Source: an uncultured Bacteriovoracaceae bacterium (lineage in GTDB: Bacteria; Bdellovibrionota; Bacteriovoracia; Bacteriovoracales; Bacteriovoracaceae). Taken from it: DNA of 64,000 nt. The notes under the pieces were generated by a model. The model was not told where the DNA came from and searched no databases. It worked only from the letters and a program-made list of their open reading frames with translations. The position numbers and the translations under genes were made by a program. Shown in pieces: positions 1 through 8,459 of this stretch. The stretch lies in contig CATLOT010000003.1 of assembly GCA_950054155.1 (NCBI GenBank), positions 106,785 to 170,784 on the forward strand, written 5' to 3'. Numbering within the stretch: position 1 is the first letter of the stretch; each line of letters starts with the position of its first letter.

Positions 1-502
1 AGTTCGCGCGTAGGAAACAGTACTTCTTACTTTTATTCCTGAGCTGAATGACCCATGAATTATTGTCATAGAATTCGATTTGGCAGAAATGAGAACTCTC
101 AAAGAATGAGTTCTTCTCTAAAGCCTTCCTAATATATTTCGTTAATAATTCTAAAGATAGTTTCGGTTGGGATAAAAAGGGATCAAAACGTACTTTGTCT
201 TCGACCACTTGAAAAGGAAAGGTCATAGAGTTTATCGAGCAACTCTTTCCCTCTATCTTTGGCAGTGAAATAAAACTCGCGTAGACCTGCCCTTGAGTCT
301 TTTCACATCTTACTACGCTAATTTTTATGGACTGAGCGCCCAGACCCTTTATCTGTGAAAATTCATCACTCTCTCTTACTTGAGACTGAATATCTTTTTG
401 AGAGGACTTTGATAGAGGTTCCTGGGAACACTTAAGAATCGGGCTACGCCCAAGGCAAGGCGTTATAAAGAAAATAAAAATGAAAGTCGTTAATTTGTAC
501 AA
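1..502 (-). CDS. Secreted protein of unknown function, 3' end off the window
   Basis: The frame is open from a TTG at 502-500 to the window edge (167 codons). The TTG follows AGGTGG by five bases, and an in-frame TAG lies 12 bases upstream, so the start is well bounded. A GTG at 511-509 is the only other start. The N-terminus (LYKLTTFIFIFFITPC) is a signal peptide, possibly ending near a cysteine. The rest is Ser/Lys-rich with several cysteines and matches no family I know. It is incomplete, and the C-terminus lies outside this window. Confidence 0.6.
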   Translation of the reverse strand, partial: MYKLTTFIFIFFITPCLGRSPILKCSQEPLSKSSQKDIQSQVRESDEFSQIKGLGAQSIKISVVRCEKTQGQVYASFISLPKIEGKSCSINSMTFPFQVVEDKVRFDPFLSQPKLSLELLTKYIRKALEKNSFFESSHFCQIEFYDNNSWVIQLRNKSKKYCFLRAN

Positions 503-560
503 ATTGACCACCTAATAAATTGAACCTTATTGTAAAGGATGGCCTTAAACAAATAAAGAA

Positions 561-585
561 AAAGGGGCTACGCGCCCCTCTTTTA
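561..585 (-). terminator. Rho-independent terminator of the OmpA-like lipoprotein gene
   Basis: A GGGGC/GCCCC stem with a five-base loop is followed on the minus strand by TTTTTCTTTATTT. It begins immediately after the stop codon at 586. Confidence 0.75.
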
Positions 586-1086
586 TTAATTACTTGAAAC
601 AGTGATTTTTTCTTGGTCAGTCCTAATTTGGATAACAACACGCCTGTTAATTTCACTTTCCGCTTTATCCATCGTTTCAACAACAGGACGTTCCTCACCA
701 AAACTCTCGACTTCTATTGATTCTGCTCTAAGACCTTTATTGACAAGGGCCTCTTTTACTTTCATCGCCCTCTTGTAGCCTAGTTTATAGTTGTACTCTT
801 CTGGACCAATCAGGTCTGCATGACCTTTAAGAATGATTGTTTTTGTTTCTGGGTTTTGCCTAAGGGTATCAACCACAGATTCAATTTCCCCAGTTTCCTC
901 CATTGGGACCTCAGCGGAATCAAAAGCAAAGTTAACAACTCCGACCTTCATTGGTGTTGTCGGGAGATTTGTTTGAGCGGCTGGTATTGGCTCATTCTCA
1001 CCCATCATAACGTCTTCCTTTTTATTAGAGGAAGAGCAAGAAGCAAGTGATAGACCTAAAATTAATGGTAATACTAAGTTTTTCAT
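586..1086 (-). CDS. OmpA/Pal-like peptidoglycan-binding lipoprotein
   Basis: An outer-membrane lipoprotein expected to tether the envelope to peptidoglycan. The start is the ATG at 1086, with AGGAGA six bases upstream; it gives a lipoprotein signal (MKNLVLPLILGLSLASC, lipobox LASC). The longer reading from 1134 lacks a signal at its N-terminus. After a short linker, residues about 45-160 form an OmpA C-terminal domain: the FAFDSAEV strand, GHADLIG, a KRAMKVKEAL helix, SFGEERP and the closing NRRV carrying the diaminopimelate-binding Arg. It is shorter than OmpA and has no beta-barrel, as in Pal. It is monocistronic with its own terminator. Confidence 0.85.
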   Translation of the reverse strand: MKNLVLPLILGLSLASCSSSNKKEDVMMGENEPIPAAQTNLPTTPMKVGVVNFAFDSAEVPMEETGEIESVVDTLRQNPETKTIILKGHADLIGPEEYNYKLGYKRAMKVKEALVNKGLRAESIEVESFGEERPVVETMDKAESEINRRVVIQIRTDQEKITVSSN

Positions 1087-1197
1087 ATTTTCTCCTATTT
1101 CCTTATAAGAAAGAAGCATTCCTTCCTTGTTCACTATCTATAATATCTGGTTTTGAAATTTAAAATTCTCAAGATTGTTTATCTATTGTTTAAATCT

Positions 1198-1392
1198 CTA
1201 CACAGTAACAATGAGAACCCCAAAGACCACCAATAAAATAACGGTGGCAATTTGAAAGAGGGGCTTACTGTGAATAGAATTGTCTCGATGCCCTGGGGGA
1301 CTTTTAGCCTTAGTCCTCTTAGTAAGGACTAGAAAGCCAATTGTAAAAAGTGCTGCAAGGGCTAGCCATATAGGCCACGAAAAGATTGTCAT
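1198..1392 (-). CDS. Small two-helix membrane protein
   Basis: A 64-aa protein with two hydrophobic segments (about residues 5-23 and 45-63) separated by a basic, hydrophilic loop (TKRTKAKSPPGHRDN), predicting a hairpin inner-membrane protein with the loop in the cytoplasm. GGAGG lies eight bases upstream of the ATG, which supports translation. No family recognised. It stands alone between two other minus-strand genes. Confidence 0.6.
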   Translation of the reverse strand: MTIFSWPIWLALAALFTIGFLVLTKRTKAKSPPGHRDNSIHSKPLFQIATVILLVVFGVLIVTV

Positions 1393-1480
1393 TTGTATTC
1401 CTCCTTGCCTTAAGAGTAATACAGAATGCCAAGAGAAAGCTTTGCTTCCCTATGAAGAACTTGTGTAATTTTATACACTT

Positions 1481-4372
1481 TTATGGTGAATCAATAGTGT
1501 TAAGAATGGAGTTTAAAGAGTGAAGTCTGTGAATGACTCCTGCTTGCTTTCCTTCTGGTGTGTCAGCAAGTTTTTTATTCTTCTCAATCATAATGATGCG
1601 CCCATCGCTCTGCTTAATATAGGCAGTGCTATCGTCCTGATTTTCAAAATAGCGCTCAATAAAAGCAGCTTTTTCAACATCACTCATTTGTAAAAAGTTG
1701 ACATCAACACTCTTATCAATATTATGATTCTCATTTTCTTTCATAATAGCGAAGCCCACATCGCTATTGACAAGCGTTAGTCTAATACCAGCACCAGTTT
1801 CCTCAGTAGCAGTAGAGGGTGAGGCAGTTGTAAGGCTTGCTGTTGCTATTGAATTATAGCCACTCGTATCACCTTGCCTTGGTGCCCTAAAGTCGGAAGA
1901 GCCTTGAATTCCCCCTCCACCACTTACAGGCGCTGCTGTCGCTACCGGTGCAGTAACCCTGCTGCTACCTTGAGCACTTACCGAACGTCTATTAAGATTA
2001 TTCTTTGGTAGTAATGGGGATTTCACTGGGCCTGAAGCAACAGAGGGCTTTTCTCTCTTATTTTGTGCTTCTCTCTCTAGTTGAGCGATTCGCTCCTTCT
2101 GTTTCTTTAAAAGCAGTGCATTTTCTTTTTCAAGAAGTTCAAGTTGAGCTTGAAGAGCTTCTAATTCTGCCCTTGTTTTAGCATCAACAAGACCCTCTTC
2201 TTCTCCATTACCCTGTAGCTCCTTTACTCGATTGGCAATACGCTCATAAGAGCTTTCAATACTCTCTCTTGCTGCCTTATTTGCGGCAAAACCTCTTCTC
2301 GTTGGCGTATCTTTGATAACTGGGCTCTCTGCTATTACAGGGTTATATCCTTGATTATAATCTCCAAATCCAGTTCTGTAGTCAGTCAAAGGAGCAGGAA
2401 GAGAAGCTGCTGAACTTGATTCCGTTGCTAAAGGAGCTGAAGCCACTTCCCCATCACCAAAATTTCGATCAATTTCACTTTCAGCCAACATTGTATTGAT
2501 TTGTCTCTGGACCTCTCTTTCCATTCCTTCTCTACGTCTAGTAGGCGCAACTTCTGAATAATTTCTACCACCGGCAAGGTAATCACTACGTGTTCTATTA
2601 CGATTAGGGTCTGCGATGGTTTCTATTGCTTCTGTTGCCAAATCATCAAATGAAGCATCGCCCGAAGTTACCTCTCTCTTTCTGATTCTATCGACCATTG
2701 AGTTTGCAAGCAATTCACCCCGCTCAGTGCGTTCAACGGCGTGTGAAAGACTCCCTGAAGTACCTGTATATTGAGATCTAGCAGGCCCGATGAGGACGGC
2801 ATTTGCTTGTTCTTCAGCGACAAGATAATACTTTGTAGCTACGGAAAAAATATTGTCATAGCCAAAAAACTGCTCTGCTTGTTCTAAATTATCTACGCGG
2901 CTATGAGCTTCACGAAATAGATTGTCTCTTAATGTCACTTGATGACTTAAAATCTCTGCTAATTTACCAAGCTCCTCATACTCAGCTTCTGAAGCCTCGG
3001 TCAACATGATGTACTCTATCGTACTTTGCAATAAACTCTGAAAGGCTGGTCCTCTTGTGACCTCCTCATTTATATCTTCACCGAAGAGTTCTCTTAAAAT
3101 CTTAAATGCATCATCACCGTCTTCACGATTAGTGATCAATTTCTTAAAATCAGCCATATCCAAATTAAAATTTTCAAGTAAGTCTTTTACTTTGGCTTCG
3201 GTAGGCTCTCTTGCCTCATCATGTTTCTCGACTAGCGACAACCCAAGTTCATAATCGAGAGTATATTTATCTATAAGTGAGTTAGCTTCTGTTAGCTGCG
3301 CTCTAAGCTCTGAGTCTGTTAGAGACTTCATTGCTTGTGCTTGTGTATCTGTGAGTTTCAAGTCATCATCGGTAATAGGACTATAACGACTACAAAATGA
3401 CTCCCCAAAGAAGGCGCTATGACGATCGTCTTTATTATAGCGGGTATAACTGTCTTTAAGGCCATTATAGGCTCTAATATCGAGATCATTGAGAACCTTT
3501 TGCGTAAGAAGACTTTCCCTATCAATAATATTTCCAGTGATTTTTTCTTCTTTGACTTCAGTGAGCTTCGCCTGAAGTTCATCAACCATATTGGAACATA
3601 TACCATTAATGACATCTATCGGAGGAACCGATAATCTTTGATTCTCACTATAGGCGTTTCTATTATCGAAGTATTTGAGACGCTGATTTTGACCGCTTTC
3701 TCTTCCATACTTTTCTAAATATTCAAAGATTCGACCTTTATCCTCAGTTCCTTCAAAGATTTCAATAGCTCGACCGCCTGTCTCCATCGTTCTGACATAA
3801 AAAAAGTTATCGAGATCATTTCGAATTGATTCACCTGATATTCCAAATTTATTATCAAGAACTTCAAAATCATTTACACTACTAAGCTCCGATAGAAATG
3901 ATTCGTTATCACTATTGACTCCGGTACTCTGAGCCAGTTTATTTTGAAATTGGTTGAATTGATTAAAACAGGCGCCTCCCTCCCCAAAAGGGTTTTTAGC
4001 AAGTCCGTATTCATTAGCGATAAGATTAATGGTTGCTGCATTTTTTAAAAAGTGAGGTTCATGCATAAGCTCATACTTTGCAGCTGTCTGTGCATCAAAC
4101 TCAGCAATTCTCTCGTTAAAATCTTTAAAGTCATCATTATCGGAAAGCCCAGGGTAAAGTTTTTCATGACACTCACAGAATTCTTTGGCCTGTGTTTCGG
4201 CGAAGTCGCGACAGGTTGCTCCCATCATTGCCTCTAAATTTTTCTCAAGACTTGAAAGACCAGTATCAACACATCCAATATCCGTATGGAAGTTCTCAAG
4301 ACTCATATCCCCTGGTAAAGCAAAAGCCTTAAGGGAAAGTAAAAATAGAGAGATGATGAAGTTCGTTTTCAA
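1481..4372 (-). CDS. Large secreted coiled-coil protein of unknown function
   Basis: A 963-aa protein starting at TTG 4372 with AAGAAGGA about nine bases upstream. Residues 1-18 are a signal peptide (MKTNFIISLFLLSLKAFA). The mature N-terminus is cysteine-rich (about residues 33-70: IGCVDTG, ATCRDF, FCECHEK), suggesting periplasmic disulfides. The middle is acidic and helical. Residues about 690-770 contain a strong heptad coiled coil (RAELEALQAQLELLEKENAL), followed by a Ser/Pro/Gly-rich low-complexity linker and a small C-terminal domain. I recognise no catalytic motif. Its size and composition resemble the unassigned exported proteins typical of predatory Bdellovibrionota. Confidence 0.75.
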   Translation of the reverse strand: MKTNFIISLFLLSLKAFALPGDMSLENFHTDIGCVDTGLSSLEKNLEAMMGATCRDFAETQAKEFCECHEKLYPGLSDNDDFKDFNERIAEFDAQTAAKYELMHEPHFLKNAATINLIANEYGLAKNPFGEGGACFNQFNQFQNKLAQSTGVNSDNESFLSELSSVNDFEVLDNKFGISGESIRNDLDNFFYVRTMETGGRAIEIFEGTEDKGRIFEYLEKYGRESGQNQRLKYFDNRNAYSENQRLSVPPIDVINGICSNMVDELQAKLTEVKEEKITGNIIDRESLLTQKVLNDLDIRAYNGLKDSYTRYNKDDRHSAFFGESFCSRYSPITDDDLKLTDTQAQAMKSLTDSELRAQLTEANSLIDKYTLDYELGLSLVEKHDEAREPTEAKVKDLLENFNLDMADFKKLITNREDGDDAFKILRELFGEDINEEVTRGPAFQSLLQSTIEYIMLTEASEAEYEELGKLAEILSHQVTLRDNLFREAHSRVDNLEQAEQFFGYDNIFSVATKYYLVAEEQANAVLIGPARSQYTGTSGSLSHAVERTERGELLANSMVDRIRKREVTSGDASFDDLATEAIETIADPNRNRTRSDYLAGGRNYSEVAPTRRREGMEREVQRQINTMLAESEIDRNFGDGEVASAPLATESSSAASLPAPLTDYRTGFGDYNQGYNPVIAESPVIKDTPTRRGFAANKAARESIESSYERIANRVKELQGNGEEEGLVDAKTRAELEALQAQLELLEKENALLLKKQKERIAQLEREAQNKREKPSVASGPVKSPLLPKNNLNRRSVSAQGSSRVTAPVATAAPVSGGGGIQGSSDFRAPRQGDTSGYNSIATASLTTASPSTATEETGAGIRLTLVNSDVGFAIMKENENHNIDKSVDVNFLQMSDVEKAAFIERYFENQDDSTAYIKQSDGRIIMIEKNKKLADTPEGKQAGVIHRLHSLNSILNTIDSP

Positions 4373-4638
4373 TAAATTAATTCCTTCTTAATTACCTTTC
4401 GGATCATTTAGGTCTATTATTGAATGACTTAAGCTCCTTCCCTATTAATATTTAAGAATCCCCCAAAAACTAACCTAAGCATCTAGAAATACAATGCTCA
4501 CCATAAAGAAAAAACGCCTTATTAAATTGGCAATTTTTTAATGTCCATTTTTTAAACACCTTATGTAGACTCTACAATTTCAAGCAGTCATAGATTAAAA
4601 GGCGCTATATTTGACCTAACGTTTAAAGGAGTTATCAA

Positions 4639-5046
4639 ATGAAGGTTTTAGCCACATTAGTCTTTTTACTATCTTTGAGTACAAAAGCAGCCATTTATAA
4701 AGGAAATGATACTGAATTGTCATGTGAGCGTTATATGGCCCAAAATAGCCAATACCTTGATACGGATGAAGCTCAGTTAGCCGATACAAAACAAAGTCAG
4801 ATACTAAAAAGAGTAAGTATTAAAGCCGCTCTTAATTTCAGTAAATCCCATGGCAAGTTTAATCTCAAAGGTACGATGGGCTACTGGCCAATTTTGATGG
4901 ATGTGAGCCTTGGGGATTACTCAGAAGAATATTTAATGAACAATATTTTTAAGTCAGTTTGTATTCATGACAATCAAGTCGTCGATGTTGAATTTTCTAG
5001 AAAAGCTTTAAACAATTGGAATAATGTAGATGCTCTAAGAGACTGA
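4639..5046 (+). CDS. Small secreted protein of unknown function
   Basis: A 135-aa protein with a clear signal peptide (MKVLATLVFLLSLSTKA) and AAAGGAG at the correct distance from the ATG. The mature part has two cysteines that could pair. No family recognised. Its last 12 bases overlap the end of the convergent gene on the other strand. The 266-base interval upstream (4373-4638) holds its leader; I see no convincing promoter hexamers there. Confidence 0.65.
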   Translation: MKVLATLVFLLSLSTKAAIYKGNDTELSCERYMAQNSQYLDTDEAQLADTKQSQILKRVSIKAALNFSKSHGKFNLKGTMGYWPILMDVSLGDYSEEYLMNNIFKSVCIHDNQVVDVEFSRKALNNWNNVDALRD

Positions 5047-6375
5047 TCCTCTTAGAAGTATTTTTAATATCATTTCTTCAGGTTCAAGGCACTGATTAAG
5101 GTTAACCTTCAGTGCCTTTACAAAATGACGATCAAAAACCTCGAAAAACTCTTGGGGATTCATTCCGCTCTTTTCTAAAACTTGATCTTTAAACAGAAGC
5201 ATTTCTTTCTTTAGGTTACGGAACTGTTGGTAACTAATATTAAATTCATTGGCATAATGGGGCAAGATATGGCGCTCCCAAGCGACAACTGCAGCTCTTG
5301 AATCAACGCCATTTGGCAAGTTCGCCATTAAGACACGAATTTCTTCAACACTTGGCCTATTGAGAAGGTCTCTTACCCACTTCTTTATCGCCTTCTGATC
5401 GACACCAGCCTTTAAGTCGATTATAGAGTCACTAAACTCTGCTAAAAACCCTGCTCTTATATTGGACTCAGGGTCTTCAAGTAAAAGCTGTGAGACAATA
5501 CCTGTCTTTAGGTAGTTCGGAAGTGGTGAGTTCACTACATAGTCAATTGAAGCATCACTTATCTTATTTTCTTCTAGAAACTTTTTTAAATTATATAAAT
5601 CAAGTCCACTTACTTCTAGGCCAAAAGTCCTCTTGGCACTTTTTAAAACTTTACCAATTGTACTTTCTTTAGAGATTGCAGCTGCTTTTAGGCCCTGTTC
5701 TTCTAAGTCTTCGAGCAGGGGAAAGAGTATTTTTTGAGGCCCCGTAAGCCTTAATTTCTTTTTAATCTCTCTCCTCTTGGAAAGAAATGCATTGTAGCGT
5801 GCACGGCTCCCCAGTATCTTTCTCATTTTTTTACGGTGAACAAATTCATGATATTGCACTGGTAGTAAAAGTAAGGTCTTACCATAGGGAATCAGTACAG
5901 CGACGGAAAGCACTAATTTCAAATTAAATAGCGCGAAGAGGTAGTAACTCGTATACTCGAGGGCAGAGCCGACGATAAAGGCAACAATATACCCTTTACC
6001 GTATATCTTAAAAATTCCCATTGAATTTTTCAAAAGCTCTTTCGTCGAAAGAAAGATTTCATGCCAATTAATCTTATTGACCAGCTCTACAAAGAATCCT
6101 TTTTTGTACTCTCCCTCAAATTTCTTTGAATAAAATTGATCGTAAGCATGGGCATAGTTGATCGCTTTTCTCTGCATAATTTCAACGACATCACCCTGTG
6201 CTTCACTAAGATTCTCTATTCCTTTTTCTTCAAGCTCATCCGAAATCTCCTGTCCAATTTCTAGAGCGAGGCTGGTTAACTTAACTTCTAAATCCAAGTC
6301 TGCTTGCATCACTCTATGCTCAACCGCGTACAAGCTATTGAAATTGAATATAAGGATGAGTAAAAAGAATTTCAT
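5035..6375 (-). CDS. Exported/membrane protein of unknown function
   Basis: A 446-aa protein with an N-terminal signal peptide (MKFFLLILIFNFNSLYA). Two adjacent hydrophobic segments at about residues 128-172 predict a membrane hairpin. The C-terminal half is helical and basic. No catalytic motif or family recognised. AAAAGG precedes the ATG. A FliA-like promoter (TAAAAAAG, 11 bases, ACCGATAC) ends nine bases before the ATG. The gene is divergent from the lipoprotein gene at 6454 and its 3' end overlaps the convergent gene ending at 5046. Confidence 0.65.
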   Translation of the reverse strand: MKFFLLILIFNFNSLYAVEHRVMQADLDLEVKLTSLALEIGQEISDELEEKGIENLSEAQGDVVEIMQRKAINYAHAYDQFYSKKFEGEYKKGFFVELVNKINWHEIFLSTKELLKNSMGIFKIYGKGYIVAFIVGSALEYTSYYLFALFNLKLVLSVAVLIPYGKTLLLLPVQYHEFVHRKKMRKILGSRARYNAFLSKRREIKKKLRLTGPQKILFPLLEDLEEQGLKAAAISKESTIGKVLKSAKRTFGLEVSGLDLYNLKKFLEENKISDASIDYVVNSPLPNYLKTGIVSQLLLEDPESNIRAGFLAEFSDSIIDLKAGVDQKAIKKWVRDLLNRPSVEEIRVLMANLPNGVDSRAAVVAWERHILPHYANEFNISYQQFRNLKKEMLLFKDQVLEKSGMNPQEFFEVFDRHFVKALKVNLNQCLEPEEMILKILLRGSVS

Positions 6376-6384
6376 ACCTTTTCT

Positions 6385-6411
6385 GTATCGGTTTTGTTGG
6401 AAACTTTTTTA
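6385..6411 (-). promoter_or_regulatory. FliA-like promoter of the 446-aa protein gene
   Basis: On the minus strand this reads TAAAAAAG, then 11 bases, then ACCGATAC. It matches the sigma-28 layout TAAAGTTT-N11-GCCGATAA in spacing and in the -10 core. The -10 box ends nine bases before the ATG, so the transcript would have almost no leader. Confidence 0.5.
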
Positions 6412-6438
6412 ACTATCCCTTTAAAAAACTGTAAAAAA

Positions 6439-6446
6439 ACCGATAA
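6439..6446 (+). promoter_or_regulatory. FliA-like -10 box of the divergent lipoprotein gene
   Basis: ACCGATAA lies seven bases before the ATG at 6454. A TAAA stands upstream at 6422, but the spacing is two bases shorter than the sigma-28 consensus. No Shine-Dalgarno sequence is visible, consistent with a leaderless start. Confidence 0.45.
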
Positions 6447-6453
6447 AACCATC

Positions 6454-6816
6454 ATGAAATGGGCCAGCTACTTTTCACTCTTCTTACTTTTCTCCTGTTC
6501 ACATAGTCCAGGGTCCCGTCTCCCTGCTCAAGTTAACTCATTGTCCTGCCTCGATGCCATGAGAGTTGTCCTGAAAGAGAGGAAATATCAACTGCAAAAT
6601 CGTCTTATTAGCGAGGCACAAGCAAAGAACCTCAATTGGGAAGAATTGCAAGATGATCCCGCAGTCTTGAATCTAATTGGACCCGAATTAGAGGGAAATC
6701 GCCAAAAGATGGCACTCCTAAGTATTGCAATTCTAAAAGAGGAATACCCAAACGAAAGTTTAGATATCATTGGGCAGCGTTTTCAAGCCCTCAAAAGAGT
6801 ATGCACAGGGTCTTAA
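6454..6816 (+). CDS. Small lipoprotein of unknown function
   Basis: A 120-aa protein whose N-terminus (MKWASYFSLFLLFSCSHS) is a lipoprotein signal with lipobox LFSC. The ATG at 6454 is chosen over 6394 because it places the signal at the N-terminus and stands seven bases after a FliA-like -10 box. The mature part is predicted helical and lacks any motif I recognise. Its last four bases overlap the end of the convergent solute-binding-type gene. Confidence 0.6.
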   Translation: MKWASYFSLFLLFSCSHSPGSRLPAQVNSLSCLDAMRVVLKERKYQLQNRLISEAQAKNLNWEELQDDPAVLNLIGPELEGNRQKMALLSIAILKEEYPNESLDIIGQRFQALKRVCTGS

Positions 6817-7523
6817 AGATACTGATCCATCACCTGTAATAGTTTTTCATCACTATAGAAATCATTAAACTTATCCACTAAATCTTTATTAAGCTTCTTT
6901 GTAAAAAGACAGTGATGCTCTTCTCGCCCCTGCACAAGTTGCGTAATAACAAGTTCTTTTTCATTTTTTAAGAGGTGCTTTAAAACTCTCTTGCTTTCCA
7001 CTGCCACATCAGTCCTCTTCTTCGTAACCATACTAATGAGATTTTTGACATTGATGACATCACTCCTCTCAACCTCACCTTTCTCAATCATGGCCGTGAG
7101 TTCTGGTCCGTAGATGAAGCCAAGTATTCCTGCAACGGCTAGTCCTTTAAGATCGCTAAATTGACTTATTTCCTTTCCATCGACTCTTCGAACAAAATTA
7201 CTTTCTTCTTGAAAAAGCAACTTCCTCCAATGAAAGTCTCCAGGACGAGAAATCCAATTTTTACTGCAAAGACATCTTATGTGAACTTCCCCACTGGTAA
7301 TAAGCTTATCGAGACGCTTGCGAGGAACCATCTTGTACTTAACTTTATAACCTTCTTTTTCTGCAAAAGGATTTATGAGCGAGGGAATAATTCCGACCGG
7401 CTTACCATTGACCACTTTATAGTCTGGAAAAGTTAAACCAGGATGCACGCCAACCACAAGAGTCTTACTCGCGATCGCGAAGGGGCAGTTAATCAATATA
7501 AAGAAAGCAAAAAGGATTTTCAT
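6813..7523 (-). CDS. Periplasmic solute-binding protein family 3-like
   Basis: A 236-aa protein with a signal peptide (MKILFAFFILINCPFAIA), starting at 7523; the longer reading from 7571 would run into the upstream gene. The mature protein has the type II periplasmic-binding layout: LVVGVHPGLTFPDYKVVNG at the start, a VGIIPSLINPFAEKEGYKV helix and strand, and a second lobe with FSDLKGLAVAGILG. No ABC permease or ATPase lies nearby, so it could be an orphan binding protein or a degenerate sensor-type member rather than a transporter subunit. Confidence 0.7.
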   Translation of the reverse strand: MKILFAFFILINCPFAIASKTLVVGVHPGLTFPDYKVVNGKPVGIIPSLINPFAEKEGYKVKYKMVPRKRLDKLITSGEVHIRCLCSKNWISRPGDFHWRKLLFQEESNFVRRVDGKEISQFSDLKGLAVAGILGFIYGPELTAMIEKGEVERSDVINVKNLISMVTKKRTDVAVESKRVLKHLLKNEKELVITQLVQGREEHHCLFTKKLNKDLVDKFNDFYSDEKLLQVMDQYL

Positions 7524-7560
7524 CCATCTTATTCTTTCATAAAAGAACAGGAACTTAAAA

Positions 7561-8358
7561 TTAAAAGGCACTAAATTCTACAACGATAGGGTTGTGATCC
7601 GAACCACTGCACTTTAAAGCTTCACTCTTTAAAATCTTTAAATCACGACTAAAGACTCGGTCCAATTTATGACCCATAAAACTTTTTACAAGGCTTTTCT
7701 TCTTAATGATAATTTCTTCTAGACCAAGACGATCCGTAATCTCATTCAATACTTTTATCCGTTTCTTGCTCCAGGAGTTAAAATCTCCTCCCCAAACAAG
7801 GGGACCGTCAAAGGTGGAGACCTCTTGCTCTATCTCTTCCAACTGAAGACGGTAGGCTTCAAGACCAACAAAGTTGATCCCATGAGTGTTGATAATCGCC
7901 ATTTCTCGTCCATTGATTTCGATATAAGTAATAAGACTTGTTTTAGGTGTTTCAAGAATGGGCTCAAGGTGATCAGAATGAAGTGCACGAGCAGACTTTA
8001 TAGGAAGAGTTGAAGATGTTTTAACACCGAAAAAGTCCTCTTCAACTTGAATTGCCTCACTAAAGAAACAATCACTCCCACTCATACAAGTTTGACCTGG
8101 ACTTTTTTTTGCCTCCTGATAAAGAGCAATATGAGGCTTCTCTTGAGTAAGTATTCTCCTCTCCTCCTCACTAAAACTTCTCTTTCCTTCTTTATAGACA
8201 TTCCAGATAAGAACTTTAAAGCTATTGAGGCCCTCAGATTGCGCTTCTCTTTGAAGACTTCTCAAAGCGCTCGCTTCTTGGGTGCCCTGATAATTAAAGA
8301 AAGAATGCCCCTTTAGGCTAAAAGTGACTAAAACTATTAAAAACAATAACTTACGCAT
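7561..8358 (-). CDS. Exported endonuclease/exonuclease/phosphatase-fold protein
   Basis: A 265-aa protein with a signal peptide (MRKLLFLIVLVTFSLKGHS). Family motifs are in order: VLIWNVYKEG (metal-site Asn), ALYQEAK (metal-binding Glu), ITYIEINGREMAIINTHG, GGDFNSW (catalytic Asp/Asn), LDRVFSRD, and SGSDHNPIVVEF (catalytic Asp-His at the C-terminus). The catalytic set looks complete. The substrate may be DNA, a phospholipid or a phosphoinositide-like headgroup; sequence alone does not say. Export suggests action in the periplasm or on prey material. Confidence 0.8.
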   Translation of the reverse strand: MRKLLFLIVLVTFSLKGHSFFNYQGTQEASALRSLQREAQSEGLNSFKVLIWNVYKEGKRSFSEEERRILTQEKPHIALYQEAKKSPGQTCMSGSDCFFSEAIQVEEDFFGVKTSSTLPIKSARALHSDHLEPILETPKTSLITYIEINGREMAIINTHGINFVGLEAYRLQLEEIEQEVSTFDGPLVWGGDFNSWSKKRIKVLNEITDRLGLEEIIIKKKSLVKSFMGHKLDRVFSRDLKILKSEALKCSGSDHNPIVVEFSAF

Positions 8359-8459
8359 AAAACATTCCCTGCATCTGAATTGCTTTATTTTACGCCAATA
8401 AAAGAGATTTCACGGAATATCTGTAAGTTATTTAGGGACCTGTAAGGTTTTAGACACTT

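Noticed and set aside
5035..5046. Overlapping convergent 3' ends (also at 6813-6816 and 25961-25970)
   Set aside because: Short antisense overlaps of this kind are common in compact genomes; nothing further supports a function.
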